Source: Hymenopellis radicata
Lineage: Eukaryota; Basidiomycota; Agaricomycetes; Agaricales; Physalacriaceae
Assembly (NCBI GenBank): GCA_015501595.1
Contig: JADNRX010000015.1
Coordinates: 310,001 to 374,000, forward strand
Direction of reading: 5' to 3'
DNA length: 64,000 nucleotides
Numbering within the stretch: the stretch's first letter is position 1; each line of letters begins with the position of its first letter. Position numbers and translations under genes: made by a program. This document shows positions 35,715 through 46,359 of the stretch, one piece after another. The notes below the pieces were generated by a model. It had not been told where the DNA came from, did not search any database, and worked only from the letters and a program-made list of their open reading frames with translations.

Positions 35715-36418
35715 AGTGGGCGGTCGTGGAGGTACGGTATTCCGCAGCCTAGAAATCTTAGGTGAGCGCAGGGACGAAGATATCATTGTCGCAGGCAGCG
35801 TACGCGCGTCGTGGGGTGTACATATGTGTCGAGAATAACCTGGCCTTGGTAGTCGACGATAGAGACGCGGGATTGATAGGTGGCGAACACGACTGCAAGG
35901 AATGGTTAGCCAGTGAGCGAAACAGTGAAGGACAACAACGTAGTACGCCAACATAGATGTGGTTCCACCGGGACCTACGCCGACATTCCGAAGATTTGCT
36001 TAGACATAAGGACGCGATGAGGGTGAGTCGTGAGGAGGTGTGTGTGAAGAGTATTAGCGGTAGCCTGACCGAGAGCGGGAAAGTAAGTGTAAACAGTGCA
36101 GTTTTTCCCCGCAGTTCTATGTGCTTCGCCTTGCCGAAAACGTGGCGGAGATCCATGCACCCTGGTCAAATAACCCGCGCGAAGCAAATTGGCAAGTGGC
36201 GAGCTCTCCGGCTCGAGTTCAGATCCCTGATTGGGGGAGGCCGACGGTCGACCTAACGCAGTTCCGCGAGCTAACAAGTTCTGTGGCTCACTGACATTTA
36301 GAGAGCGCCTGTGCCAAAAACAACGGTTCACACCAGCCCAGCGACTATAAATCACGAAAGGAACGGGCTCGGAAGAATGCACGCAACTGCTGTGCCATAC
36401 AACCGTCTTCGCACAGAC
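35715..36418. repeat. Inverted segmental duplication, copy B (REX4 locus)
   Basis: This is the reverse complement of 1867-2709, with small deletions relative to it. On the minus strand it keeps a REX4 fragment (GVGPGGTTSMLA, then VVFATYQSRVSIVDYQGQVI) without the 3' exons. On the plus strand it keeps the intact last exon of the opposite gene. The REX4 part is cleaner here than in copy A, but it is truncated at 35715 and shifted at motif I. Confidence 0.8.
36115..36294 (+). pseudogene. Isolated last exon of the gene that lies opposite REX4
   Basis: After a good acceptor (ttccccgcag), 59 codons are open to TGA: FYVLRLAENVAEIHAPWSNN, then ARVQIPDWGRPTVDLTQFRE. The residue pattern looks constrained. 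The matching copy-A exon is frameshifted. Upstream exons are not present in working form, so this is a fragment. I do not recognise the family. Confidence 0.55.
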
Positions 36419-36421
36419 AAT

Positions 36422-36965
36422 ATGGACGAGATGGCCCGGGTCGAGTTGATAAACGAGAACTCTGTGTGGTTTCACAACAAGTCTATTTTCTACGCAAATG
36501 ATCGACGTACCGCTTGCTGGGTCCTCAAAGGCAGCTCTCCAACTAGGGCGAGGGCGTCGCTTATGGTGGCAGAGTTCGTATCAGCAGATCATGGGTGGCT
36601 AGGGTCAAAGGATGGGTTGCGCGTCATTTGGCATCATGGGAAGAATCGAGACGGCTACTTCACGTGCGACGACGTACTCAAGCAATTGGACATTGCCATT
36701 GACATCTTGAAGACAGTTTGTATATCACACCGTGCCCACCCGCCTTAAACGAGCTGAGGATGCTGTCTCTGCCCGAAAGATGCCCAAGAACACGGGAAAG
36801 AACTGGGGTATCGAAGAAGGATGCAGAGGGTTGGGTTCTCACGGACGAGTTCAGTGGAGTTCCGCTGAAAACAAACAAGGATCAAAATGGCGCATATGGA
36901 TATTTCCGCGACGGAACACCCCAGCAGTTCAATGATCTGTTGTGCGATGATGATGGCGATGACAG
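36422..36965 (+). pseudogene. DDE-superfamily transposase relic
   Basis: The first part reads MDEMARVELINENSVWFHNK, then FYANDRRTACWVLKGSSPTR and MVAEFVSADHGWLGSKDGLR, then REGYFT-like RDGYFTCDDVLKQ. It continues in a shifted frame as TRLKRAEDAVSARKMPKNTG, then KNWG. These blocks match a DDE endonuclease family that is abundant in agarics. The frames do not join and the catalytic DNATTH-type block between them is lost, so it is dead. Confidence 0.7.
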
Positions 36966-37209
36966 GCTCGTACTCGTTCTCGAGTGCGATCCAAGTGTCA
37001 TGGGCTGATTTGCGGTCGGCAACGATGAAGAAGGACGGCTTTGACGATGAGTGTGCATGGGCCTTCTTGTTCCCGGCCAGCCTCCTGCTTCGTTTCCTTG
37101 GACTGTAACGTGGCTGCTGTCGGCCTGATAGCTCGGGACGAGTTCGGGAATGACTGGTCGACGAGCCAGTGGCGTCCAACTTCACCTTGGATTCATTGCC
37201 CGTCCTCAT
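36924..37209 (-). pseudogene. Ty1/copia gag-like fragment
   Basis: The minus strand reads SSKPSFFIVADRKSAHDTWI and ALENEYE, resembling the gag (UBN2-type) region of copia polyproteins. It is short, lacks the rest of the polyprotein and partly overlaps the DDE relic on the other strand, consistent with nested old insertions. Confidence 0.45.
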
Positions 37210-37304
37210 TCAGAGTAAGCTTGAGGCCATGTAGATCAATATCATTGTTTCTTCTTCATGATTTGGGAGGGCCGACAGTTACTACTGCTGTGCAGACATC
37301 GAAT

Positions 37305-37500
37305 CTAATCCCAGCCCATGCTGTAGTACGCGGCACGCGCGGCTTTCTCCTTGGCGATCTGCTTATTGCCACTGGAGCCCATACCCTTCGCGATTCCATT
37401 GACTAGTAGACGAACATTGAGAGTGATGAAGATTTGAGAAAGATTACTACTCACCGACACAAGTAACAGTCCACCTGCCTGCATGCGGCGGCCCAAGAAA
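37305..37500 (-). pseudogene. Double-stranded RNA-binding motif exons, fragment
   Basis: Two exons read HAGRWTVTCV, then a gtgagt..ctactag intron, then VNGIAKGMGSSGNKQIAKEK and AARAAYYSMGW with a TAG stop. The pattern K-Q-x-A-K-E-x-A-A matches the second half of a dsRBM as found in small agaric proteins. The first half of the motif upstream is not clear, so I call it a fragment, but a complete gene with distant exons is possible. Confidence 0.5.
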
Positions 37501-37524
37501 GTCAGCTTTGTACTAAACATTAAC

Positions 37525-38149
37525 TCCCCGTTGTGCAGCAGTCTGGTTGAATAGAGGCAAAAAGGCGAGTACGGCTGGTTAAGCTGGCAGAGCCATAGGA
37601 TTCGGAGTCGCTGTTAAGATTATATTTTTGGGTGTTAGATTATTTAGAAATATGTACAACCGTAAGACAGCTGGCATACCTGGTGCGGACAGAGACTCGT
37701 TGGGGGTTCTGAATCTCACAGGAACTAAAACCTATCGCGAGGCGCTAAATGCCGAAAGATTGAATAGCGTATGTAGAGGCCTCCGAAGATCAGGTGGGGA
37801 GTGAAGGTTAGTTCAGATTTTGTTGTCCGTCGCCGCCTCGTGTTTGACGTGCAGAGTTGAGCAGCTGCCCGGGAAGAGCGCAGAAGATGTAACCAGCATC
37901 AAATGAACACTGAGAATAGACAGGCCATGAAGATGGAGGTCAAAAGTTCAACAAGTTTGGCGATCGGCCCGGCATTCCGCTCTAAACTTGACGTTACGTA
38001 TCATCATCCTTCCTCCGACTCGTCCATATGATTGATTCCTACTCGGGCACTGTCATATCGCCCTTCTTCTATCCGCTCCGGCTACCTCTGATCCCGGTGC
38101 ATACATAAAACTCGCATCCATTGTACATTAATGATTACATACCGGTAAC
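37525..38149. other. Intergenic, no gene seen
   Basis: No supportable frame or RNA gene is found between the dsRBM fragment and the enoyl-CoA hydratase gene. Confidence 0.45.
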
Positions 38150-39336
38150 ATGGACTACGCGACGCTCAACTTTAAGGAACTCATCCCTACGCTCGACGGG
38201 GCCGTGTTGGTGGTGACCTTGAATAGGTCGAAGCAGTGCGTATACTGTACGTCGAGTGTGCTAGTGCTGATATGATTTCGGTATAGGCGGAACACGTTCA
38301 GCACTGGGCTCGCGGACGAACTGGAGCGCGTATTCCAGCTTGCGGACGAGGACGACCGTGTGCGCGTGGTTATCACTACGGCGGCGCCTGATGCGCCCGC
38401 GTATTGCTCTGGCGTGCGTGTTTCTCGTGCACGCTTCAACTAACATAGTAGATTGAATTGAATCTTGTAGGCTGACTTGAGCGCGGGATGGGGCGGCCTG
38501 GGAGGCAAAGGATCGCCTTATGGTGTGTACTAGTACCTCCCTCATGTTCATAGCTCAACGAGGACGGCAGAGACCAGAGAGCCCGGCGGGAATGTGTCCC
38601 TGGCGGTATACAACTGCAGGAAGATCACCATCGCTGCAGTCAACGGGCATGCGGTTAGAAGCATCAGACTGATTCTCTCAACACTAACCCGGACACACGA
38701 CAGGCTGGCGTCGGCATGACAGGCATGCAGCTCCCCTACGACTTTCGCTTCGTCTGGGAGGGCGCAAAACTCGCATTCCCCTTCGTCCGCCGCGGGATCG
38801 CACCAGAAGGTCCGTACTCCTCATCTCTCCCTCCCTCCCTCACTCACACGCACACAAAACAGCCCTATCCTCATTCTTCCTCCCCTCCCTCCTCGGCATG
38901 TCCCGCGCCAAAGCGCTCTTCCTCTCCGGCACCGTCCTCGCCCCCAGCTCGCCCCTCCTCGCGGGGCTCTACCACTCCATCATCCCCAAGAAGGAGGACG
39001 TGTTCCCCAGCGTGCTGGCGTTCGCGCGGGAGCTCGCGGCAAACACGAGTCAGACGGCGGTGGCGATGACGAAAAGCTTGTTGGTGCATCCGCCTGTGTC
39101 GGGGAGCTTGGAGGAGGTGGTGGAGATGGAGTCGCGGACGCTGAGTATGTTGTCCAAGGAGGGCGATGCAAGGGAGGCGGGTAAGGCGTTTTTGGAGAAG
39201 AGGGCGCCGAGGATGGCGGATGGGTTGGGGGTGTTGGACAAAGCGGGGGAGTGGTATCCTTGGGTATGTTTCTCTTCAAGTGTGCTTTTTCGTTGATTGA
39301 TTTTGTGTGTAGTGGAACCGACAGGCCAAGTTGTAG
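38150..39336 (+). CDS. Enoyl-CoA hydratase/isomerase family protein
   Basis: This is a crotonase-fold enzyme, probably in peroxisomal or mitochondrial beta-oxidation. The start is MDYATLNFKELIPTLDGAVL, then RVRVVITTAAPDAPAYCSGA with the ADLSAGW oxyanion-hole region, YNCRKITIAAVNGHAAGVGM (the second oxyanion block), and FRFVWEGAKLAFPFVRRGIA. The exons after that give FFLPSLLGMSRAKALFLSG, then a C-terminal helical part ending WYPW joined by the last intron to WNRQAKL and TAG. The extreme C-terminus AKL resembles a type-1 peroxisomal targeting signal (SKL-like), supporting a peroxisomal location. Five or six short introns are needed. Confidence 0.9.
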
Positions 39337-40131
39337 GCTTTGTGTATATGAAACAATGGCGTTTTTGTGTCTCTTTTTTTGGGTAGACGTGAAATGGCGG
39401 TTCTCTATTCGGCGCGCATTATATGCGGTGGATCACGAACCACATCAAACTTTCAGAGACATTCTTCCGCTACATTTCTTCCGTGTCACTAGAACTAGAA
39501 ACCGACGCTACGAGAAGAGTCAGAGTACGCGCTCTCAGGCCATCGCGTCCTAAGACAACCTAGTGATGTTCAGCTTGGATCTTCCGACACGCGCTACGAT
39601 ATCCCCTGGGCCTGTCCACCACTTAAAGCCAAGCCCTCGTGCGATAGATACGAACGATGGCCTGGGCGATAAAACAGCATTTCCGCGACCTCATAACCAT
39701 AGGCGCGTAAAACTATCGAGCGCATGACGTCCATAGTTAAGAGAGCTGATGATTCGAGTTGGCCACAACTACATGAGACTATCCTTCGTACTATGGACCC
39801 TCCCACACAAACCTCTTTCATCTGAATGTTAGTTTGGTCAGGGTTTGGACCGCGCTGGCAAACATTTAATGTACATCCTTAGCTAGTGTTGTGAAACTGA
39901 GAATTACATGATATATTCATAGACCCAGAAGCCATGAAGGCATATAATCTCTGTCCGATTGTACTTGTATCGAGGCTCGCTGGGACCACGGACAAATCGG
40001 TAAAAACCCTCAGACCGGGCGGGATTCGCCAACAACGTGGACGCCACAGCGATTCTCCCTTGCCAAGTTGATATTCCAACCATTAAAAAGAAGATGCATT
40101 CATAGAGATCCAGAGATGGATCCAGCTCTAC
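39337..40131. other. Intergenic, no gene seen
   Basis: Short frames only. The longest minus-strand frame overlaps the tRNA-Arg gene and is not a credible protein. Confidence 0.45.
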
Positions 40132-40210
40132 TGACCACCGCAGGTCTCGAACCTGCAATCTCCTAATCACACCATCGTAGTCAGACGCGATGCCATTTCG
40201 CCAGGCGGCC
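40132..40210 (-). tRNA. tRNA-Arg (anticodon ACG) with a short intron
   Basis: The minus strand folds into a complete cloverleaf. The acceptor GGCCGCC pairs with GGTGGTC (with G-U pairs), the discriminator is A, and the T-arm is GCAGG TTCGAGA CCTGC. The anticodon stem TCTGA pairs with TTAGG through wobbles, and the loop is CTACGA with anticodon ACG. A 7-nt intron must be assumed between positions 37 and 38. The wobble-rich stems make a decaying copy possible. Confidence 0.65.
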
Positions 40211-40542
40211 ATGTCGGTCACAACCCCGACGCCACACCGCCCCCGCTCAGGTTGCGAATATCCGTAATTGATGATGTGTGTTGAAAATCATGGCTTCCGG
40301 GAGGCCTCCAAATCTGTAGATCTTAATCTTTACAGGTGTGGCACTAAAAACTAAAGTAGAACCAGCAATCATTTTCCAATACTAGTCAGACGCGATGCAG
40401 GCAGCAGGACTGGTGCCGCCAGACCCAAAACATCAATGATCGATCATCGCACTGCAAACTGTACTGCGCCACGCTAGTTTACTGCGGTAGTACTGTAATG
40501 TCGAACTGTGAACATTGAGGCAGCTATAGGGTGGTGAAGTAA

Positions 40543-40585
40543 ACCCTAGGTTTCTATACACCTCGGGTTTACTGCAGTTCCCCGA
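40543..40585. repeat. Fragment of the tRNA-Asp-flanking repeat family
   Basis: The block AACCCTAGGTTT..ACACCTCGGGTTTACTGC matches, in inverted orientation, the end of the repeat at 45310-45655. It shows a third, partial copy of that family within 5 kb. Confidence 0.6.
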
Positions 40586-41394
40586 TTCTTTCTCTCGAGA
40601 AAGAAAAGGGTTGGTGGAAACGCTATGTTACGTTTCCCCGCAAAGATTCCCGTTTTTTTGGCCACCCGGTTTGATCCGTTTCTCTTTTCACTTACAGTCA
40701 CGTGGAGATGGATTATGTTCGCGCTGGTGGCGGGCTGCTGTCAAAAATTGTGTTTTAAATGTCTCTGCTCCGTCTTGACCCGCATACTAGTTATCTTCCA
40801 GGCCGTGAAGGCCGTTATCCCCTGCGTTTCGCAGTCTGTGGCTGTACACCGGACCCGGGGTTTAACACTCCGCACGATGTCATGGATCATTGGATGTACT
40901 CTCCTACACCTGTGGCAACTCTGACTAGAGGCTTCACTTGTGCTGATCCATGGCGAAATGGGTGGTTCTGACGAAGGTACTCATTGAACAACTTTGCAGA
41001 TCTGCTTTCAATATGTACCCGTTGTTGACCACGTTGAAGCCATCATGCATCATGACTCATGACTCTGTGCTGGTCCGGGATCTGCATGCATCTATATAGT
41101 GGGTCTGATTATTTGACTCAAGGTGAGCGGCCCTTGCTCATCATGGAACACCCGCTCGCACGAACCGTTCCTTTGCCAAAGCAGCTGTGCATAAGAGGCA
41201 ACTGCTTGACGGATGTGACGTACCCGAGCATGGTGCGCCACACACGGCGGATGATTTTCCATTGTATTATGAGTCCAAATGGCAATATTGTGGTGCATAT
41301 AGGAAATTGCAATAACATCAGTGCAAGGCGGACAGCATAGACACGGCAATGGGTATGACTGTTAAGAATCGGGGACTAGAAGCCACCAGCTTCG

Positions 41395-41738
41395 CTTACG
41401 ATAGTAACGGTATTGATACGGTATCGAAACCTCGGCCGAGGTATCAGTACAGTTTCGATACCAACACGTGACATATCCACGTGATGGCGCGCTGGCACTC
41501 AGGCAAGCAGAAAGTGGCGGGATAAGGGCGGGCGGAGGGGGCGGAGCGGTGCACCACATCACATGGTAAAAGCACGTGCCGGTAACGAAACCGTTACTAA
41601 CGGTTTCAAAACCAGGGCCTCCCGGGGGGTCAGTATCAATACTGTTACTAACCCCCCCGGAGGTTTACTGCGCAACCCTAGGACTCCATTGTCGACGAAC
41701 TGTGAACAAACAAAAATTTACCCCGCAACAACCCTTGA
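41395..41738. repeat. Repeat flanking tRNA-Asp, copy 1 (inverted to copy 2)
   Basis: About 340 bp, immediately 3' of the minus-strand tRNA-Asp. It is the reverse complement of 45310-45655 in outline: GGAGGTTTACTGC near 41656, paired CACGTG sites near 41465 and 41480, and GTATTGATACGGTATCGAAA near 41409. No long frame lies inside. Confidence 0.7.
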
Positions 41739-41832
41739 CTCTCTGACTGGGAGTCGAACCCAGCTTTCGCGCGTCTACGTACAGGGAATACATCATGACA
41801 GGCGCGTGTACTAACCGATATACTATCAGAGA
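41739..41832 (-). tRNA. tRNA-Asp (GTC) with a 22-nt intron
   Basis: The acceptor TCTCTGA pairs perfectly with TCAGAGA and the discriminator is G. The anticodon stem CGCGC/GCGCG encloses CTGTCA, giving anticodon GTC. The intron TGATGTATTCCCTGTACGTA plus GA sits between positions 37 and 38. The T-arm is CTGGG TTCGACT CCCAG. All stems are intact, so it is probably functional. Confidence 0.92.
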
Positions 41833-41968
41833 CATACTCATTTGCTTGATTCAATAATCCTTATCACTCTGCCCACAAACACACTCGTAGCAATAACATG
41901 AAATCTATCTAAATCCTCGAGCCAACTTCAAGTTACCGTTGTAATGGGTGTATTCTCAAGTAGATGCC

Positions 41969-43145
41969 CTACTTGTTGATGCCCGCCATCGCGGCCAGCA
42001 TTGCATCCCCAATCTTGGCCGGGCTGTCCGTCACAATCGCGCCCGCTTTTTCAAGGGCAGCCACCTTGTCCTTGGCGGCGCCCTTGCCCCCCGCGATAAT
42101 CGCGCCCGCATGGCCCATCCGCCGCCCCGGGGGCGCAGTGCGGCCGGCAATGAACGCGACGACGGGCTTGTTCTGGGTGTTGTAAGCCGCAATGTATTCA
42201 GCGGCTTCTTCTTCCATCGAGCCGCCGATTTCTCCGATGAGTACGATACCTAAGGAGTGTGAGAAGGGGAAGAAGAAGAATGGGGAGAACTGACCTTTGG
42301 TGTTAGGGTCGTTCAAAAAGACCTTTACGACGTCGAGGTGCTGTGTACCCGGGAAGGGGTCCCCGCCGATTCCGACGCAGAGGGACTGGCCCAAGCCGAC
42401 TTGTGTAGTTTGCGCGACGGCTTCGTAGGTGAGTGTTCCGGACCGAGATACGATTCCTGTATACCTTGTTAGCTTGGGGGGGATAGTAAGAGTAGGAGGA
42501 CACACCAATACTCCCAGGCATATGAATATGGCCAGGCATAATACCCATCTTACACCCGCGGGGGTTAATCACGCCAGGACAATTCGGACCTACAAGGCGA
42601 CTCTTGCTCTGGCTCTTGAGCGCGTTCATCACCCGGATCTCGTCCGCCTGGGGGATGCCCTCAGTGATAGCGACAATCAAACCTATCTCGTTCTCAATGG
42701 CTTCTATGATGGCATCGGCAGCGGAGGGCGGCGGGACGTAGAGCACGGTGGCGTCGGGCTGGGCTTCGCGGACGGCTTCGCGCACGGAGGCATAGACGGG
42801 GAGGCCGAGGTGGGTGGTGCCCGCTTTCTTGGGTGAGACGCCCCCGACGATGCGGGTTCCGTAGGCGAGCGCGGTCGAGGCGTGGAATGTGCCCTAGGAG
42901 AAAATAAGCGAGCATTCAAGGAAGGATAGGATTACGCACGGTTTTTCCTGTAAAGCCCTGGATGAGAACCTTTGTGTCTGCATGTACGAGCAGGTTGGAG
43001 ATGGTGTCTTCGTAGCTTCTGCGGGCAGCGGTGTGGCTGAACGTCCGGCGTCCGGCTGGCATTGTGGGATTTAGCCGAGAACACGAGACGCGACAGGACG
43101 ATACGCACCGAGTTTAGCAGCGTGAACCTGTGCGGCGCGATACAT
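41969..43145 (-). CDS. LSC1: Succinyl-CoA ligase alpha subunit, mitochondrial
   Basis: This TCA-cycle enzyme makes GTP/ATP from succinyl-CoA. I start at [12 protein letters not shown] (43145), because its short first exon joins cleanly through gtgcgt..atgccag to [20 protein letters not shown] and supplies a basic mitochondrial presequence. CoA-binding blocks follow ([39 protein letters not shown]). Then come [20 protein letters not shown] and [20 protein letters not shown]. The phosphohistidine is in [20 protein letters not shown]. The end is [13 protein letters not shown] and TAG. No lesion is seen. Confidence 0.95.
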
Positions 43146-43759
43146 TACTTGTGGCGTGGCGGGTGGGGGACTCAAGACAACACCCGGGATAGCCCTCAGT
43201 GTTGGTGACTATTTGGCTGTGACGTCGACGCGTCTCCGCTGGATTTTCAGACTGAGAATGGCGCACCGTTGACTGACACCAATGCGCGGACGGCGCCCCG
43301 TCTGTATTCCGTTGCACCAATTCTAGACTTGCTACTCGTGGGAACCTCTCGCACATTTTTCGGTCGCTGTACTCACGACGTCAGCTGCTCGCCAAACCAA
43401 TCGATTGCGAGGTATTTGTATACGCGTCGTGTCTTCCTGCAAACTACTACGACCTCTCTATCGCCGCTCTTCGTCCTTTCAAGACGCGCCACAATTGACT
43501 TGGACATTGACTGTTCAGCAACATACAGCATTGAGGCCAATCTATCATGGGACAGGTGCGGGATTACTATGAAGAGGACGGCACCTTGAATGGCTTCAAG
43601 ATGAGCCACTGCCTGGTAGACATGACCTCTAACGACGTGTACAATTGAGTAGCCCGAATAGCAACAAGTCATCCTTCGCACAAGCCTCAAGTCAGTACCG
43701 GAAAATGCCGGAAAGTCGCGTTACCTCCTGTCACGCCTACATTTTTGCTCAACACCGTC
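43146..43759. promoter_or_regulatory. Divergent promoter region between LSC1 and the bS16m gene
   Basis: About 610 bp separate two genes for mitochondrial proteins transcribed in opposite directions. Short frames here show no family signal. Confidence 0.4.
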
Positions 43760-45099
43760 ATGCCCATCCGGCTGCGGTTCGCCCTCCACGGGACGCGCAA
43801 CAACCGCATCTTCCACCTCGTCGCCATCGACGCCCGCCACGCGCGCAACGCCGCCCCCGCAGAGCTCCTCGGCATCTACGACCCGCGCCTCCCCGCTACT
43901 ATACACCCCGACGCCACACGCCGCACCCCAAATACCTACAACGTTAAAGAGAACCCTGCAAGGACAGTCAGGTGGAGCGTCGATAGAATCAGGTATTGGC
44001 TTTCGGTGGGCGCTGTTCCGAGTAAGAGTGTCGCGCGTCTCTTGGAGGCTGGAGGTATTTTGGGAAATGAAGGGAAGAGGATTGTTCCGGAGGGTGTTTC
44101 GATACACGCGTTGAATACAAAGTGTAGTCGCTGTGACGTTGACGGCCATGCCGTCCGCGACTGTGATCAGCTGCCTGAAAAGATTGTCAAAGTATGTATA
44201 TTCTGTTCTTTTGTGATACACGTCCTAACATACACTCAAGCAACTAGCCACAAAACAGGAGGAGGCGGTGGAGGAGGAAGTGAAGGAGGAGAGAAAAGAA
44301 CCACAAGGCGTGTTCGCCGACCTCCTCAAAGCATCCCGCGAATTCGCCGCCGCATCCTCCACCACACCCACCGCACCCCTCCCCGTCATCCAAGACCTCA
44401 CCACCCCTTCCGAGCCCCGCCAATCCCTCCTCGCCGACATGGACATCGTCCCCCCCAGCCGCTCCCCCCTCGCCGGGTACACCATCGACTCCCTCTCCTC
44501 CATGTCCGAAGACGAGATCACCATGCTCTTCACCTTCTGGGAAGAATGGGAGGAGGCCCGCCTCGACCGCATCCGCGCGCGCCGCGAGTTCGAGAATGAG
44601 CAAGAAGACCTGGACGACGATCTCAGAGAGGCGCTCCAGCAAGAGTGGGACGACATGGGGCCCGAGCCCGATATCTTTGGCTATAATCAGCTAGAGGATG
44701 AGAGTGATGCGTATGCCGGGGAGGGCGAGGGTGAAAGGTATCCGTTGTATGAGAAAAAGGTTGGTGTTTTCTCCTCCTGCCTTTTCATGTGATGATGACG
44801 GTGTGTAGGACATTGAACGCGAATTCGAGAAAATACGCTATCAGACGACGCCCGCGCACAAGTTTGTGCCTAGTACGCTGAGCAGGGAGGAAAGCGGACG
44901 TCGCGAGAAGGAGTGGAAGGCACAACGCGAGGCCGTGTTTGTCGCGGGGAAAATCAGCGCTCTCAAGGCCCAGCCAGACTTGGTTGAGCCGTCGGACTTG
45001 GAGGCCCTGTTCAGAGACGTGAAGAAGGATGTGGATCTGGAGAAGGAAAGGGAGGCTGTTTTGGAGCATGTGGCAAAGGGGAGGAGCTTGAAGCGGTGA
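43760..45099 (+). CDS. MRPS16: Mitochondrial ribosomal protein bS16m with a zinc-knuckle and long acidic extension
   Basis: The first 110 residues are bS16: MPIRLRFALHGTRNNRIFHL, AAPAELLGIYDPRLPA, then VRWSVDRIRYWLSVGAVPSK. Without any intron the frame continues into CSRCDVDGHAVRDC, a C-x2-C-x4-H-x4-C zinc knuckle. It then runs through an ordinary intron into a 250-residue acidic, coiled-coil-like tail (TMLFTFWEEWEEARLDRIRA, EDLDDDLREALQQEWDDMGP). It ends HVAKGRSLKR and TGA. Bacterial and most mitochondrial S16 proteins stop near 80-130 residues, so the length of about 410 is unusual. Splicing could produce alternatives, but exon 1 itself fuses bS16 and the knuckle. The tail function is unknown. 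Confidence 0.85.
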
Positions 45100-45194
45100 T
45101 TCTCGCAAGTTGGATAGCGATGTTTCTTTAATGCCCATGATTATGTGTGGTGTGTGTTTGGCGATCATGAGTATGCGTGGAGGGCCATAAGTCA

Positions 45195-45295
45195 TCTCTG
45201 ATAGTATATCGGTTAGTACACGCGCCTGTCATGACCCAAACACGATGATATACATCTTTGCGCGCGAAAGCTGGGTTCGACTCCCAGTCAGAGAG
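45195..45295 (+). tRNA. tRNA-Asp (GTC) with a 29-nt intron
   Basis: The exon parts are essentially identical to the tRNA-Asp at 41739-41832 but in opposite orientation: the same perfect acceptor stem, CGCGC/GCGCG anticodon stem, anticodon GTC and T-arm. The intron between positions 37 and 38 is longer and different (TGACCCAAACACGATGATAT and on). Confidence 0.92.
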
Positions 45296-45309
45296 CTGCA
45301 ATGTATTGT

Positions 45310-45655
45310 CCAGTAACTTTTTTCTTCGCTACAGGGAACGGATAGGGTTGCGCTAGGGTGGTGCAGTAAACCTCCGAGGGGTGGTATTGATACCGACCCC
45401 CCGGGAGGCCTTAGTTTTGAAACAGTCGATACTGGCACGTGATTGTGACCACGTGATGTGGCGCAGCGGTGCGCCGCCCTCATCCCGCCCTTGTCCCGCC
45501 ACTCTCAGCTTCTCTGAACACCAGTGCGCCATCACGTGAAATGATCACGTGCCGGTATCGAAACCTACCTCCCGACCCCCGACAGTTTCAATACCGTATC
45601 AATACCGTTAATAACCGCAGTAAACCCGAGGTGTATCAAAACCTAGGGTTCCTCG
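45310..45655. repeat. Repeat flanking tRNA-Asp, copy 2
   Basis: It lies immediately 3' of the plus-strand tRNA-Asp and mirrors 41395-41738. It contains GCAGTAAACCTCCG near 45365, CACGTGATNNNNACCACGTG-type paired sites near 45440, and ends near GTAAACCCGAGGTGTATC. Like copy 1 it has no coding frame of note. Confidence 0.7.
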
Positions 45656-46359
45656 AGCTGCTTATTATCCAGGTCCCACTGCCCAGGATTGGCGCTTCAC
45701 TGTCACTGCATAGAGCATGCCACGAGTCTAAACCCGGGTCCGGCGGGTCGAGTTTGCGCAAGTTTGCATATCTGAAGTCCGGACTTGCGACTTGTCTCAA
45801 ACTTGCGAGTCGCGGGTCTAAAACTCGCGAGTTTGCGAGTTTTTGACGAGTTTTGAGCCATAACCTACTGTACTATTACGACCGTTAGTTCACGTCACAC
45901 GTCACAAGGCCGCCTTATCTCCTTATTGGATACCGGAAATCGCCTCCGATCACTTATCGGGCGTGGGAAGGTCGAAAAAAATAAATATTTGTGAACTTAC
46001 GGTTGTAATAGTACAGTACTCATATCACCTCCAACTGAGGTTAAACTAATGCAAACATGATCTCTATAGCCTATTGCAGCTCTGTTAGATCATATTCATA
46101 TGTATAACACAGTTTATATGCATAATATTACTGTAGACTTTTAATCAATTTGTCGGTCACGGGTCACAGGCGATCCGAAATCGACGAAAAGTCACAGGAG
46201 TCACACTAAAATTTGCGAAAAAGTCCTCGGCGGGGCCCCCGCCAGCCTCCCGCTGCAGCTCCGCCGCGGTGGACTAGGGGACTCTGACCACACGCGAGGG
46301 ATGATGATGGGAAGACGCAGACGATTGTGGCTGTGCTACCATCTAAATGAACACTACTT
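45656..46359. other. AT-rich intergenic DNA with decayed short repeats
   Basis: From 45735 to 45860 there are degenerate copies of GAGTTTGCGAGT-like words. From 45960 to 46140 the sequence is AT-rich. No gene is seen. Confidence 0.5.

Noticed and set aside
39904..40221. 105-codon minus-strand frame
   Set aside because: It runs straight through the tRNA-Arg cloverleaf on the same strand and has no protein features.
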